DNA of 64,000 nt from Phycisphaeraceae bacterium (GCA_019636695.1 JAHBXD010000001.1:179661-243660); one strand, 5' to 3'; counted from the stretch's first letter, positions 7,053 to 16,666 are shown. The notes: generated by a model from the sequence alone, not told the origin. A program made the numbers and translations.

Positions 7053-8255
7053 ATGTCGAACATTCGAAAGTCGTGGGCAATCTGTGCGTCAGTGGGCTTG
7101 GCCGCCGCTGTCGGTATCTCAGCCTCTGCCAACCCGATCCCCTTCTCAACACTCGAAATTTCACAGTTCCTCATCGTCGGGATGGGGCCGAACAACACCA
7201 CGCAGGGCCGGCCGGGAGTCGGCACGGCCTTCAACATGAACAACTTCGAACTCGGCGCGAACAAGGCACCGACGCCTTCCACCAGCAGCTTCCTCACTGG
7301 GGGCAGCAGCGGTGGACCGGGCCTGCTCGGCAATGTGCCGAACATTCCGATGCATGCCTTGCCTGTCAGTTCGGGTGTGTGCGGAAACGGCAATGTCGCC
7401 ATCACGCATGTCAATGGGCGCTACAACCTTCAGGATGTCGGTGTCTATGCCGACAAGGGTATCTGGACGGCCGGTTCGGCGGCAGCAGCCGACAACGGAA
7501 CCCAGAACTCCTTCCATAACGATCCACACATGTTCCCCAACACGTTCACGCCGACGGGGTTCACCAATCCCGGTGTGCACAACAACACTGGGGGCTTTGG
7601 GGTGCATGTCGGCCCCGGCGCAGCGCTTCAATCAACGCGCATGGATGCTTCCAACGGCCGCGTTGGTGTCACCGGCAATGTCGATTTCAGCTCCATGATG
7701 CTTGAGCTTTCCACCGCCCGCGCCGCGATCACCGCCGCCGCGGCAACTTCCACCCTCAATGTCTCCGGCTCAGGTGGTGTCATCAACTCCAACACCACCA
7801 TAAATCTCGGTTCCGGCCTCAACATCATCGACATCGTAACGGGCGGCAGCGATTTCAAGATCGAGAACACCAGCGTCGTGGTCAACGGTTCGGCCGATTC
7901 CTTCGCAGTCTTCCGCATTCCCCGGAACGCCAACTTCCTCATGTCCAACGCAAACCTGCTTGTCGGTGACGGCGGCATTGGTCTGAACAACGTCTTGTTC
8001 TTCACCGATCGTCTCGACAATGCTCAGCACTTCAACTTCAGCAACGTCATAGTCAACGGTATCTCGTTCTGGTCGCTCGGTGAGCGTGGCGGCGAAATCA
8101 ATATCGACAACGCCCAAGGTTGCACCCAGCTCATCGCCGACAAGATCACCCTCAACAACACCCGCTTCTGCGGCTGCGGCTTCGCCGTTCCGGCGCCTTC
8201 GGCAGCGGTCGTGCTCGGCGCCGGCTTGCTCGGCATGGCCCGCCGTCGCCGCTGA
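7053..8255 (+). CDS. PEP-CTERM-type exported protein, choice-of-anchor-like body
   Basis: A 400-residue exported protein: signal peptide (residues about 1-26, ending ASA), a long Asn/Gly/Thr-rich beta region, and the C-terminal tail V-P-A-P-S, hydrophobic helix, four Arg. The segment around 200-350 (GRVGVTGNVDFSS..., repeated NxSGSG and INLGSG strands) resembles the beta-helical bodies of choice-of-anchor-A proteins; this is a tentative match. CGCGF just before the tail could hold a disulfide. ATG follows GAGGGAG. It shares sorting signal, orientation and neighbourhood with the gene at 6165, and ends in its own strong terminator. Confidence 0.85.
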   Translation: MSNIRKSWAICASVGLAAAVGISASANPIPFSTLEISQFLIVGMGPNNTTQGRPGVGTAFNMNNFELGANKAPTPSTSSFLTGGSSGGPGLLGNVPNIPMHALPVSSGVCGNGNVAITHVNGRYNLQDVGVYADKGIWTAGSAAAADNGTQNSFHNDPHMFPNTFTPTGFTNPGVHNNTGGFGVHVGPGAALQSTRMDASNGRVGVTGNVDFSSMMLELSTARAAITAAAATSTLNVSGSGGVINSNTTINLGSGLNIIDIVTGGSDFKIENTSVVVNGSADSFAVFRIPRNANFLMSNANLLVGDGGIGLNNVLFFTDRLDNAQHFNFSNVIVNGISFWSLGERGGEINIDNAQGCTQLIADKITLNNTRFCGCGFAVPAPSAAVVLGAGLLGMARRRR

Positions 8256-8305
8256 GTCTCCGGCCCGCTTCCGGGCCTGCGGAGTGAGAGAGAGAGACGA
8301 CGACG

Positions 8306-8337
8306 CGCCCGGCCGAAAGGCCGGGCGTGCCCTTTTT
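8306..8337 (+). terminator. Rho-independent terminator
   Basis: A perfect 9-bp stem CGCCCGGCC/GGCCGGGCG with a GAAA tetraloop, followed by TGCCCTTTTT, 50 bp after the stop codon at 8255. Confidence 0.92.
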
Positions 8338-8442
8338 CCCGGTGAGTGTGATTGGCCCGATGGTGTTCCGCGGTCGCGTGGGGGTCACCGGTCCGCACGC
8401 ATGGTGTCGAGAAGGGTGCGCAACGGCATGCCGCACACGGTT

Positions 8443-8946
8443 TTACTTGAGCGCATGCAGTTTGCGTTTCAGGCGCTCGGCATTCCAAGAGGCCAGCGCC
8501 GGGGGGTGGTCTTTCACAAACCGCACAAGCTGCGTCGGTGTGCACGCCAGGCGGGCCGCCGCCTTGCGAGCGTCGAATCGGCAGGCATCGATCATGTCCA
8601 GCGCTTCGGCAAGCAACGCCGGATAATCGCGATGTCGCGGGCTGCACACGATTTTCCTCTGCGTGCATCGGCGTTTCCACAGGTCGCTTCGGGCATCACC
8701 CAGGGGCACCGCCGTGCGCACCTCGACCGCCAGCAGAAGCCGCAGACGCCGCACGGCAAAGGGCATGTTCTCGCCGGCGCTGCGCCGTTCGCTTGCCTGC
8801 GCTTGCACGCCCGTGGGCAGGTGCGTCAGCAGCACGGCCGTCTCGGTCTTGTTGCGGTGCTGGCCGCCCGGCCCTTGTGTGCGCAGCCGCTCGACCCGGC
8901 ATTCCGCCAGCAGGTCATCGTCCGGAAGTGATGCAGGGTGCATCAT
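8443..8946 (-). CDS. RF-1-domain peptidyl-tRNA hydrolase-like protein (GGQ)
   Basis: A 167-residue stand-alone class-I release-factor catalytic domain. The GGQ loop reads G-P-G-G-Q-H-R-N-K (residues about 25-33), the hallmark of ribosomal peptidyl-tRNA ester hydrolysis. Codon-recognition domains are absent, as in ArfB/YaeJ and Pth4-type rescue factors. The C-terminal half (about 100-167) is helical and less basic than the ArfB tail, so this may be a separate subgroup. Its ATG overlaps the TGA of the upstream metallopeptidase (ATGA arrangement), implying translational coupling. Role in freeing stalled ribosomes is inferred from the motif. Confidence 0.8.
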   Translation of the reverse strand: MMHPASLPDDDLLAECRVERLRTQGPGGQHRNKTETAVLLTHLPTGVQAQASERRSAGENMPFAVRRLRLLLAVEVRTAVPLGDARSDLWKRRCTQRKIVCSPRHRDYPALLAEALDMIDACRFDARKAAARLACTPTQLVRFVKDHPPALASWNAERLKRKLHALK

Positions 8947-9779
8947 GGGCGCGAGGCAGTGCGGCGGTTTCTCCGCAGGTCCGGGTTCTCAGCGCGCAAT
9001 TCCGCCGCGCTCAGGTGCCACAGGCGATGCACCAGCGCATATCCCGTCGGGTCATACTCGCGAAGCTCATCGCGCGTGAAGGGGAAGAAATCGTTCCGCC
9101 CGAAATACGCCTCGGTGAGTTCCGCAAAATACTCTCCCGGGTTTCGCAGGGCATACGCCTCGCGCTTATTCTGCGGGTGGTCGAGCACGTACGACACACG
9201 CCGATACAAGCCTGAAGCCTCGGCGTTCGCGTGCGCATCGCGCACATCTTGTCGATCCATCCCCAGCAGCCAGTGATAGCCGTGCGCAAACTCGTGCAGC
9301 ACCATGAAGGGTTGTTCCGCCCGCCAGAGCAGGAAATCATCGGCATTGCAGATTTCGACCGTCCCTTCCCGATGGGCATCAAACCCAGACGAAGTCAGCC
9401 ACGCCGATGAAACATGAAACACCATCCCTCGGCCCGACATCCCCGGAACGCTCGGCGTCGTCGCCGAAACCACCACCGGAATATCACGCAGAGCCACGAG
9501 CGCCGGCGCCGGCACTCGCAGGCTGATCTCGTACAGATCGTGAGACAACGCCGCCATCACCCGCCGATACCGCAACGAATTGCCTAGCGCAAGTTCCGGT
9601 GAAACCAGCACGATAAAGCCGTGAAGATGTTCCCGTCCATACTGGTTCAACGGGGTCACCAGAAGGTCGGCCGTGCTGTTCCGGGCCGGCTCCTCGGCGG
9701 GGGCAGGCGGGGTCTGGGGTGCGGCGGCGACTGCGGCGAACAGAAAACACGCGGCAAGGGGTATCGGCAGGTTCAGCAT
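8943..9779 (-). CDS. Secreted zinc metallopeptidase (HEFAH), anthrax-lethal-factor-like fold
   Basis: A 278-residue exported protein: signal peptide 1-20, then a domain with HEFAHGYH (about 161-168) and, some 55 residues later, E-Y-F-A-E-L-T-E-A-Y-F. That supplies a gluzincin-type third ligand and resembles the ATLF-like metallopeptidase family. The Asp-Pro-Thr-Gly segment near the end is typical of that group. The substrate is unknown. Its first codons overlap the end of tsaD by 7 bp and its stop overlaps the next start, so the three genes are one transcription unit. An alternative is a cell-wall or surface peptidase unrelated to toxin families. Confidence 0.75.
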   Translation of the reverse strand: MLNLPIPLAACFLFAAVAAAPQTPPAPAEEPARNSTADLLVTPLNQYGREHLHGFIVLVSPELALGNSLRYRRVMAALSHDLYEISLRVPAPALVALRDIPVVVSATTPSVPGMSGRGMVFHVSSAWLTSSGFDAHREGTVEICNADDFLLWRAEQPFMVLHEFAHGYHWLLGMDRQDVRDAHANAEASGLYRRVSYVLDHPQNKREAYALRNPGEYFAELTEAYFGRNDFFPFTRDELREYDPTGYALVHRLWHLSAAELRAENPDLRRNRRTASRP

Positions 9780-10807
9780 GTGGTCACCGGGGTTGCATAC
9801 AAGGTCATGTCCGAGCGGTGGCCCGAGGCGAGCAACCGCTCGCCGAGGCCCGCAATCATCGCCGCATTATCCATGCAATAGGCCATCGCAGGCAAGCGGA
9901 ACTCGACACCGTGGGTAATGCAGAAGGCCGTCAGTTCGGCACGCAGACGCGAATTGGCCGTCACGCCCCCTCCGGTCAAGAGCGACCGAGGCCGTGCGCC
10001 TTCCGCCTCAAGCTGCGCGAACGCTCTTTCCAGTTTCAGAATCACCGCCCGGCTGGCCGCACGCTGAAAACTCGCGCAGACATCCGCCCGAACGCCATCG
10101 GTCAGCGTTCTTGCAGGCGCATCGGCCCCGGGCACGCCCCGCACGGCATACAGCACGGCCGTTTTCAATCCGGAAAATGAAAAATCCAACGACCCCGGCG
10201 CAAGCCGACTCACAGGAAAATCGAAGGCGTGCGGATCTCCGCTCGCGGCGAGCCGGTCAACCATCGGCCCCCCGGGATAGGGCAGCCCGAGGATGGTCGC
10301 GACTTTGTCATACGCCTCGCCCAAGGCGTCGTCGATCGTCGCGCCGATCCGGTGCAGCTCGATGGGCGACCGCATGAAGTACATCGAAGTGTGCCCGCCG
10401 CTGACGACCAGCCCAAGGGCCGGGAAGGGTGGGTCTTCCGTCTCTAGAAGTCCTGCATACAGGTGCGCGTGGATGTGATCCACCCCCACCAGAGGAACAC
10501 CCAGCCCCCACGCCAGCCCCTTGGCCGCGCTGACCCCGACCAGCAGTGAGCCGATCAACCCCGGTCGATTCCCAACGGCTACAGCTTCCACATCGTCGAG
10601 TTGCACACCGGCCTGGCGCAGCGCTTCGCGCAAGACCGGCGTCAGGCGCTCGACGTGCGCGCGGCTGGCGATCTCGGGCACGACCCCCTGATATTCGGCA
10701 TGCAGTTCATGCTGACTGGCAATCACGTTCGATCGCACGGTGCGCCCGTCGGCCACCAGGGCGCATGCGGTCTCGTCGCATGATGTTTCCAGGCCCAAGA
10801 CGAGCAT
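9773..10807 (-). CDS. tsaD: tRNA N6-threonylcarbamoyladenosine synthesis protein TsaD
   Basis: A 344-residue ASKHA-fold protein that transfers threonylcarbamoyl to A37 of ANN-reading tRNAs with TsaB/TsaE. Diagnostic features: N-terminal LGLETSCDETA, metal-binding His pair in V-D-H-I-H-A-H, VVSGGHT, DDALGEAYDKVA, the SGLKTAV segment, LTGGGVTANSRLR and the C-terminal MDNAAMIA motif. Length is standard. It heads a three-gene overlapping unit with a secreted metallopeptidase and a peptidyl-tRNA hydrolase-like protein. tsaB, tsaC and tsaE are not in the window. Confidence 0.97.
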   Translation of the reverse strand: MLVLGLETSCDETACALVADGRTVRSNVIASQHELHAEYQGVVPEIASRAHVERLTPVLREALRQAGVQLDDVEAVAVGNRPGLIGSLLVGVSAAKGLAWGLGVPLVGVDHIHAHLYAGLLETEDPPFPALGLVVSGGHTSMYFMRSPIELHRIGATIDDALGEAYDKVATILGLPYPGGPMVDRLAASGDPHAFDFPVSRLAPGSLDFSFSGLKTAVLYAVRGVPGADAPARTLTDGVRADVCASFQRAASRAVILKLERAFAQLEAEGARPRSLLTGGGVTANSRLRAELTAFCITHGVEFRLPAMAYCMDNAAMIAGLGERLLASGHRSDMTLYATPVTTC

Positions 10808-10876
10808 GACGAGCGAATCCTATGGGTCGGCCGGCGCGGCGAGCCGGCCCGCCCAGCCCCGGCGTCAGCAACGCAC

Positions 10877-10921
10877 GAAAAAAACGACGGGGGAGCGGTC
10901 TGCGCGAACCACTCCCCCGTC
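10877..10921 (-). terminator. Rho-independent terminator after the secreted protease gene
   Basis: On the minus strand a 14-bp stem with one G-U pair (10886-10899 with 10908-10921) is followed by GTTTTTTTCG. It lies 23 bp beyond the stop codon of the gene at 10944-14048. Confidence 0.92.
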
Positions 10922-10943
10922 AGAGATTTCCTCAGCCCCGGGA

Positions 10944-13900
10944 TTATGGGCAGCCATCCACGAAACGATCCAGGAAGTAGAAGAAGTCGGCGGCGTCGAC
11001 CTGCCCGTCAGGCACGCCGTAGTTCGGATCGAACGGGTCGCTCGACCCTGTCAGGTCGGCGACGGCGATGTTCCCGAGCACGAACTGGTCAAGGAAGTAG
11101 AAGAAGTCGGCGGCATCGACCTGCCCGTCGGGCACGCCGTAGCCGGGGTCGAAGGGGTCGCTCGAGGAGCTCATGTCGGCGACGCACGACTGACCCGGGG
11201 GCAGAATGCCCAGGATCTGCACGTCGTCGATGTTCCAGCCGGGGTAGGTCACGCTGGAGTCCGTCGGTCCCATCACCCAGCGGATGTAGACCGTCGGCTG
11301 ATTGTCGGCGATGTGGGCGATGTCATACTCCACGATGGTCCACGACGTGGGGCTGACGCTCGTCATCGTCTCCCAGTCCCAGATGCGTGTCCACGATACG
11401 CCGTTGTTGCTCACTTCGACGCTGGCATGGTCCCAGCGGGCGCTTTCAATCGCCAGCCAGCGGGCAAAGCGAAGGCGCGTGCCCGCGACGCCGGTCAGGT
11501 CGAGGGCGGTCGTGGTCGCCGGGGTCGGCGGCATGTTGTTGGTGTAGTCTCCGGCGAGGTTATAGCCCAGCACGTTCTGGCCGGTGTAACCCGAGGTCGG
11601 GTCGCGGTTGTTCGATCCCTGGCCGAGCGGCACGCCGAAAGCCCACATGCCTGTCAACGTCCACCCCGGATTGGTGTCCATGGGGAAGTCATAGACCACC
11701 GTGGTCTGCCCGACCTGGATGTCGAGCGTCGCGGTGTTTGACCACTGCCCGTCATACACCGCGAAGGTGAAGGCGTCGTCGCCAACGAAGCCCGGACCGG
11801 GTTGATAGCGCACCGCAGCGCCGCCGCTAAGCACCGTGTAGGGGACGGAAACGATCGTTCCCCCGGCAGGATCGGCGAGCGTCCCGTGCGAGGGCAACGA
11901 CATGATCACGAAGTCGTAGGACGACTGGCTCGAAGCGCCATCGAGCGTCAGCATGCTCGGCACATTGGGCGCGACTTCGACGTAGTCATCAAAGGCCACC
12001 GGCGGGCAGTTGGTGCCGCCCGCGATCTTAAGCGCCCAGGCGTTCAGCGTGCCCTGGTCGGCGCTGGCATTGTCCGAAACCATCAGCCGCCAGACGCCCG
12101 CGGCCATCTGTCCGTTGAAGTCGGCCAGCATGCCGGGGCCGTCAGGCGGGAAGGAGCTGTCGTCATATGTGCCGACGATGTCGTCCGCGCTTCCGCCGGT
12201 CCGGTTGTGCAGGCGGACGGTCGTGCCCATCGGGCTGGTCAGTTCGACGATCAGGTCGCCGCGGTAGGTGTGCGTGATGTTGATTTCGACGTCGACATCG
12301 GTGATGCAGACGGCCTCGGGCACGGTGATGAAGCTGTTGATGGTGGTGTGATCGGTGATGGGCAGGGGGGTATCGGTCGAGGGGAAGGTGTAGCGGCCGA
12401 CATCAAGCTGCACGGTGCGGGTGGTATCACCCTGACCGCCGGTCATGTTCGAGATGAGCACCGAACCGTTGTAGAGACCGTTGAGCAGGCCGTTGGCCGC
12501 CGACGACATGCCGACGGTGACGGTGCGGGCATCGCCCAGACCGTTGAGAGTGAAACTCAGGGGGGCCGCGGAACCGTCCACGGCGATCCAGTTCTGCGTC
12601 GGCGCGACCTGCACAAGCACGGGGGTCGGGCGCGTGCTGGTGATGGTGTAGGCCTGTGTGGCGTTGAACGGGCCGCCGACGGGGCCGCCGGTGGTCAGGC
12701 CGGTATCGGGAGTGACTTCGAAGGCGGTCTGGCCGACTTCGAGAATGTGCATGCGCTCTTCAGAGCGGCCCGCGGTGAGGTCTTCAAAGATGATCGTCGC
12801 GCTGTAGATGCCTGCGGGAAAGCCCGAGGCGCTCCCGGCGAGCGTGACGTGCACGTTGGCCGAGCCGCCGCCGCCGATCGAACCCAATACCGGGTCGGTT
12901 GCGCCGTTGATGAGGAAGGGCGCCGAGCCGCTGATCGTGACGCGGTAGTTGAGCGAGGAGTCGGTGGGGTTGCTGAGGGTGTACATGAAGGGGATGTTGT
13001 CGAACGGTCCACCCACGACGCCGACGTGCGTCTGTGCCCCGCCAGGAGAAACGAGCAGGCCCAGCGGCGGCACATGGGGAATGAACGGAGCGATCTTCGA
13101 AAGTTCTTCCCACGTGGGGCACCCGCTGTCGGGGCAGACGTTGGAGCGGACGCAGCCGCCCGAACTGGTGAAGTCGGGGTTGCCGCGGACGAGGATGCCC
13201 TCGATCAGGCCGGTGTTGAGGTTGACGACCATCGAGCCGGAGTTGCCGCCGTAGGCATCGACATTGGCGCTGAACCAGGGCTGCCCGGGGCGAGGGTCTT
13301 TGCAGACGCCGCCGGCGTCGATCTTCTTCGGAAGCACGACCGGGTGACCGATCATGACGAGGGGATCATTGAGACTGACTTCACCTGAGCGGCGGATGGG
13401 CATGGGCCGCCAGCCCTGCACGGGGCGGTCAATGCGGACGAGGCTGTGGTCAAAGCCGCTGCTGAGCTGCCACGTCACCAGTTGCGACGCGAAGTAGACG
13501 TTATCGGCCGGGACAGTGAGGAAGGGATCGAGGTTCGGGCCGCGCTGGTCAAAGCCGAAAACGAAGGCGACATTGGGGATATCACTGGCGCGGACGCAAT
13601 GGCCCGCGGTGCCGATGAGGTCGGTGCCGAGGAGGAAGCCTGAGCAGAAGCCGATCTGGCGCTGGCCGCGGAACGGCTCGTCAGCGCAGAGGGTGCCGCC
13701 CTGGCTGGTCCACACGCGGGTGTTGAGGGTATAGGTGCCGTTACCGTTGTTGACGAGTTCGCTGCGGTTGACGACAACGCAAGCGGCCTGGGCGAAGTCG
13801 AGCAGTGCCTGATCGGTGACCTGATAGACATCGCGGCGGTCGTCGGCGCCGTAGATGACCTCGGTGAATTCATTTGGGTTGTATTCGCGGCGCTGGAGGT

Positions 13901-14048
13901 ACCACTGGTAGACCTCGGCGCGGCGCTGGTCCAACTCAGAGAGCACCTTGACGGGTTCGGTGGTTTTCTCTTCGATGAGCACCTGGGCCTGCGACGTTGA
14001 AGCGAGGGCCGTTGCCATGACGGCGGCCCACTGAGTCAGTTTGTGCAT
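10944..14048 (-). CDS. Secreted trypsin-like serine protease with P-domain and dockerin-like C-terminus
   Basis: A 1034-residue exported multidomain protease. Signal peptide 1-21; S1-type catalytic domain with His150 (TAGHC), Asp200 (FDHSL) and Ser270 (GGNSGS). Two Ig-like beta domains lie at about 330-550, a proprotein-convertase P-domain at about 552-678 (THTYRGDLIVELTSP), a cadherin/Ig-like segment at about 680-775, and a MAM/jelly-roll-like domain at about 785-950. The end (955-1034) is two near-identical repeats with D-P-F-D-P and V-P-D-G-Q-V-D-A-A-D-F-F-Y-F-L-D, the GC-type dockerin-like module of planctomycete exoproteins. It probably acts outside the cell or on the surface. It is monocistronic with its own terminator. 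Confidence 0.9.
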   Translation of the reverse strand: MHKLTQWAAVMATALASTSQAQVLIEEKTTEPVKVLSELDQRRAEVYQWYLQRREYNPNEFTEVIYGADDRRDVYQVTDQALLDFAQAACVVVNRSELVNNGNGTYTLNTRVWTSQGGTLCADEPFRGQRQIGFCSGFLLGTDLIGTAGHCVRASDIPNVAFVFGFDQRGPNLDPFLTVPADNVYFASQLVTWQLSSGFDHSLVRIDRPVQGWRPMPIRRSGEVSLNDPLVMIGHPVVLPKKIDAGGVCKDPRPGQPWFSANVDAYGGNSGSMVVNLNTGLIEGILVRGNPDFTSSGGCVRSNVCPDSGCPTWEELSKIAPFIPHVPPLGLLVSPGGAQTHVGVVGGPFDNIPFMYTLSNPTDSSLNYRVTISGSAPFLINGATDPVLGSIGGGGSANVHVTLAGSASGFPAGIYSATIIFEDLTAGRSEERMHILEVGQTAFEVTPDTGLTTGGPVGGPFNATQAYTITSTRPTPVLVQVAPTQNWIAVDGSAAPLSFTLNGLGDARTVTVGMSSAANGLLNGLYNGSVLISNMTGGQGDTTRTVQLDVGRYTFPSTDTPLPITDHTTINSFITVPEAVCITDVDVEINITHTYRGDLIVELTSPMGTTVRLHNRTGGSADDIVGTYDDSSFPPDGPGMLADFNGQMAAGVWRLMVSDNASADQGTLNAWALKIAGGTNCPPVAFDDYVEVAPNVPSMLTLDGASSQSSYDFVIMSLPSHGTLADPAGGTIVSVPYTVLSGGAAVRYQPGPGFVGDDAFTFAVYDGQWSNTATLDIQVGQTTVVYDFPMDTNPGWTLTGMWAFGVPLGQGSNNRDPTSGYTGQNVLGYNLAGDYTNNMPPTPATTTALDLTGVAGTRLRFARWLAIESARWDHASVEVSNNGVSWTRIWDWETMTSVSPTSWTIVEYDIAHIADNQPTVYIRWVMGPTDSSVTYPGWNIDDVQILGILPPGQSCVADMSSSSDPFDPGYGVPDGQVDAADFFYFLDQFVLGNIAVADLTGSSDPFDPNYGVPDGQVDAADFFYFLDRFVDGCP

Positions 14049-14325
14049 CTCGGTTCCCCTGCTGGCGACGGTACCGCCCGATCTCGACGGCGAGAGTTCG
14101 GTCCATGCGTCGGCGTCTTTGCTTGAGCCGAGATTAGCACGCGAAGGGGAGGGTCACAACCCTTTGAAGGGGTATGTTCGCGAAATGGCGCGCGCCGGCG
14201 GTCGATGTCTTCGAATTGCGGTTATCGGTCGGGTCGGACAGGGGGAAAGGCCCTAGGACAAAGTGATGACGAGTCGATACTTCTGTCGTGGAAACGGGGG
14301 TGGGCGGGCTGCTGCTGTGCGGAGG

Positions 14326-15360
14326 TCAAATTTGGTTGAGGAAGCGGATGTCGTTCTCGAAGAGCAGGCGGATGTCGGGAATGCCGTAGCGGCCCATGGC
14401 GATGCGCTCGATGCCGAAGCCGAAAGCGAAGCCGGTCCATTGTTCGGGGTCGATGCCGCAGGCTTCGAGCACGGCGGGATCGACCATGCCGCAACCGCCG
14501 AGTTCGATCCATCGTGGAGGCTCGCCGGGCTTGAGGGCGATTTTCATGTCGAGTTCGGCGCTGGGTTCGGTGAAGGGAAAGAAGCTCGGGCGGAGTCGGA
14601 TTTCGGCGTCAGGGCCGAAGTAGGCGCGCGCGAACTGGAGGAGCGTGGTTTTGAGGTCGGCGAGGGTGATGTCGCGGTCGATGGCGAGGCCTTCGAGTTG
14701 GTGAAACATGAAGGAATGGGTGGCATCGACCGTGTCGGGCCGATAGACGCGGCCTGGGCTGATGATACGGATAGGCGGCCCCCAGCCCTGGGCGACGGCG
14801 TCTTCCATGACGCGAATCTGCACGGTGCTCGTCTGCGAGCGCAACATGCGGGGCGCTGAGACGCGATCGGGAGGATCGACGTAGAAGTTGTCGATCGGGT
14901 CTCGAGCGGGGTGCGAAGGGGGGATATTGAGTTTGACGAAGTTATGTTCGTCGTCTTCGAGTTCCGGACCTTCGGCGACGCTGAACCCGAGTCGGGCGAA
15001 GACATCGACCAGTTCATCGCGGACGCGCGAGATGATGTGGGTTCGGCCGAGGGCCTGGGCCGAAAGAAGGCCCGGCTCGGTGACATCGATGCGCGGGCCG
15101 GCATCGGGCGTGCCCGCGGCGGAAAGGGCGAGTTTGCGTGCGTTGAAGGCGGTTTCGAGCGTCGTGCGGACCTGATTCATCTGCTGGCCGAGTTGGGCCT
15201 TCTGGTCTTTGGGAAGGGCTTGGAATTCGGCGAGGGCGGCCTTGAGGCGTCCTTTGGGGCCGAGGTAGGCGAGGCGCCAGGATTCGAGGGCCGCGGGGTC
15301 GGCGGCCTCTTCGAGTTGGGCCAAACCCCGGAGGCGGATGTCTTCGAGCGTGTCGAGCAT
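14326..15360 (-). CDS. pheS: Phenylalanyl-tRNA synthetase alpha subunit
   Basis: A 344-residue class II synthetase subunit. The N-terminal coiled coil (about 1-90) has the YLGPKGRLKAAL segment. Motif 2 lies around GRVYRPDTVDATHSFMFHQLEGL, and motif 3 is FAFGFGIERIAMGRYGIPDIR at the C-terminus, all standard for PheS. ATG at 15360 gives the family's usual N-terminus; the frame stays open further upstream to 15573 without similarity. pheT, usually directly downstream, is not here: the next minus-strand gene is the secreted protease at 14048, 277 bp away. PheT must be encoded elsewhere. Confidence 0.97.
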   Translation of the reverse strand: MLDTLEDIRLRGLAQLEEAADPAALESWRLAYLGPKGRLKAALAEFQALPKDQKAQLGQQMNQVRTTLETAFNARKLALSAAGTPDAGPRIDVTEPGLLSAQALGRTHIISRVRDELVDVFARLGFSVAEGPELEDDEHNFVKLNIPPSHPARDPIDNFYVDPPDRVSAPRMLRSQTSTVQIRVMEDAVAQGWGPPIRIISPGRVYRPDTVDATHSFMFHQLEGLAIDRDITLADLKTTLLQFARAYFGPDAEIRLRPSFFPFTEPSAELDMKIALKPGEPPRWIELGGCGMVDPAVLEACGIDPEQWTGFAFGFGIERIAMGRYGIPDIRLLFENDIRFLNQI

Positions 15361-15557
15361 GGCCGATGGTAGGGGGTAGAGGGTCGGGGGTCGGCGGGGA
15401 GGCTGCGGCGGGGTTGGTGGTCCGAGAAGGCGGCGGACGGCATATCCGGCACAGGGCGCCGGGGTCTCCTGAACTGCGCTGACAGCGTGGGGCGAGGTTG
15501 TCCGATGGTGTCTGCGAGCCTCGGGCGATCGGCCTCGGGGGAACGGAGGAGCGCGCC

Positions 15558-16613
15558 TTGGACCTGCACACACTGCTTCGTGCCGCGTATGACGCCGACG
15601 CTTCGGACGTGCACCTTGTGGCTGGGCATCAGCCCAACATGCGTGTGCACCAGGTGATTACACCGATGGATTTTCCGGTGATCACACCGGAGGACGCGGT
15701 GGGATTCTTCGAGCAGATGGCTCCGCCGGAGTGCCAGGAGTCATTTCACAAGGTGAAGGATGCGGACTTTTCGTATGAAGTGCCGGAACTGGCGCGATAC
15801 CGCGTGAACGCGCACATGCAGCGAGGGGCGATCGGCCTTTCGATGCGAATGATCAAGAGCAAGGTTCCGCCGCTGGGGGTGCTGAATCTTCCTGAGGTGA
15901 TCGCGAGGCTGACATATCTGCCTCGCGGACTGGTGCTGGTGACGGGGGATACCGGTTCGGGCAAGAGCACGACGCTCGCGGCGATGATCCAGGCGATGAA
16001 CGAGCGTTATTCGAAGCACATCATGACGCTCGAAGACCCGGTGGAATATAAGTTCACAAGCCAGCAGTGCCTGATCGAGCAGCGTGAACTCGGGCAGGAC
16101 ATGCCGACATTCGCAAGCGGTCTGAAGCACGCGCTGCGTCAGGATCCGGACATCATCCTGGTGGGCGAAATGCGCGACCTTGAGACGGCGGCGCTGGCGA
16201 TCAGTGCGGCCGAGACGGGCCACCTGGTGCTGAGCACGCTGCACACGGTGAATGCATCGCAGACGGTCGAGCGTATCGTGGACATGTATCCGGCGGGGCA
16301 GCAGAACCAGATTCGTTCGATGCTCGCGGGAACGTTGCAGGCCGTGGTGAGCCAGACGCTCTTTGCGCGTCAGGATCGGCCGGGAATGGTGCCCGCGGTC
16401 GAGGTGCTGTTGTGCACGCCGGCGGTGCGCAACCTGATCCGCGAGAACCGGACGCACGAGATTCCGAACGTGATCGAGACGAACCGGGCGATCGGGATGG
16501 CCTCGCTGGATACGTCGATCGCGGAGTTGTATTTCAACGGGATGATCAGCAAGGAAGACGCGATCGCGCAGGCGGTGTATCCCGACAAGCTCGAGCGGCA
16601 GCTCGCGGCATGA
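15558..16613 (+). CDS. pilT: Type IV pilus twitching ATPase PilT
   Basis: A 351-residue secretion ATPase. Walker A is GDTGSGKS (130-137), the Asp box TLEDPVEY, Walker B DPDIILVGEMRD (197-208) and the His box ETGHLVLSTLHT. These match PilT, the retraction motor of type IV pili. I chose TTG at 15558: GGAGGA sits 7 nt upstream and translation begins M-D-L-H-T-L-L, as in other PilT proteins. The frame also opens at TTG 15498. It heads a pilus operon with pilC and three pilin-like genes. No PilB extension ATPase is in the window. Confidence 0.93.
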   Translation: MDLHTLLRAAYDADASDVHLVAGHQPNMRVHQVITPMDFPVITPEDAVGFFEQMAPPECQESFHKVKDADFSYEVPELARYRVNAHMQRGAIGLSMRMIKSKVPPLGVLNLPEVIARLTYLPRGLVLVTGDTGSGKSTTLAAMIQAMNERYSKHIMTLEDPVEYKFTSQQCLIEQRELGQDMPTFASGLKHALRQDPDIILVGEMRDLETAALAISAAETGHLVLSTLHTVNASQTVERIVDMYPAGQQNQIRSMLAGTLQAVVSQTLFARQDRPGMVPAVEVLLCTPAVRNLIRENRTHEIPNVIETNRAIGMASLDTSIAELYFNGMISKEDAIAQAVYPDKLERQLAA

Positions 16614-16666
16614 GTCCAGGTGCGGAGATGACGGCGGATTGTGCGCATACGTGAGGATGATGTCTC

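Noticed and set aside
11802-13388. A 528-codon open frame on the plus strand
   Set aside because: It is antisense to the secreted protease, whose catalytic triad and domains are unmistakable; composition is shadow-like.
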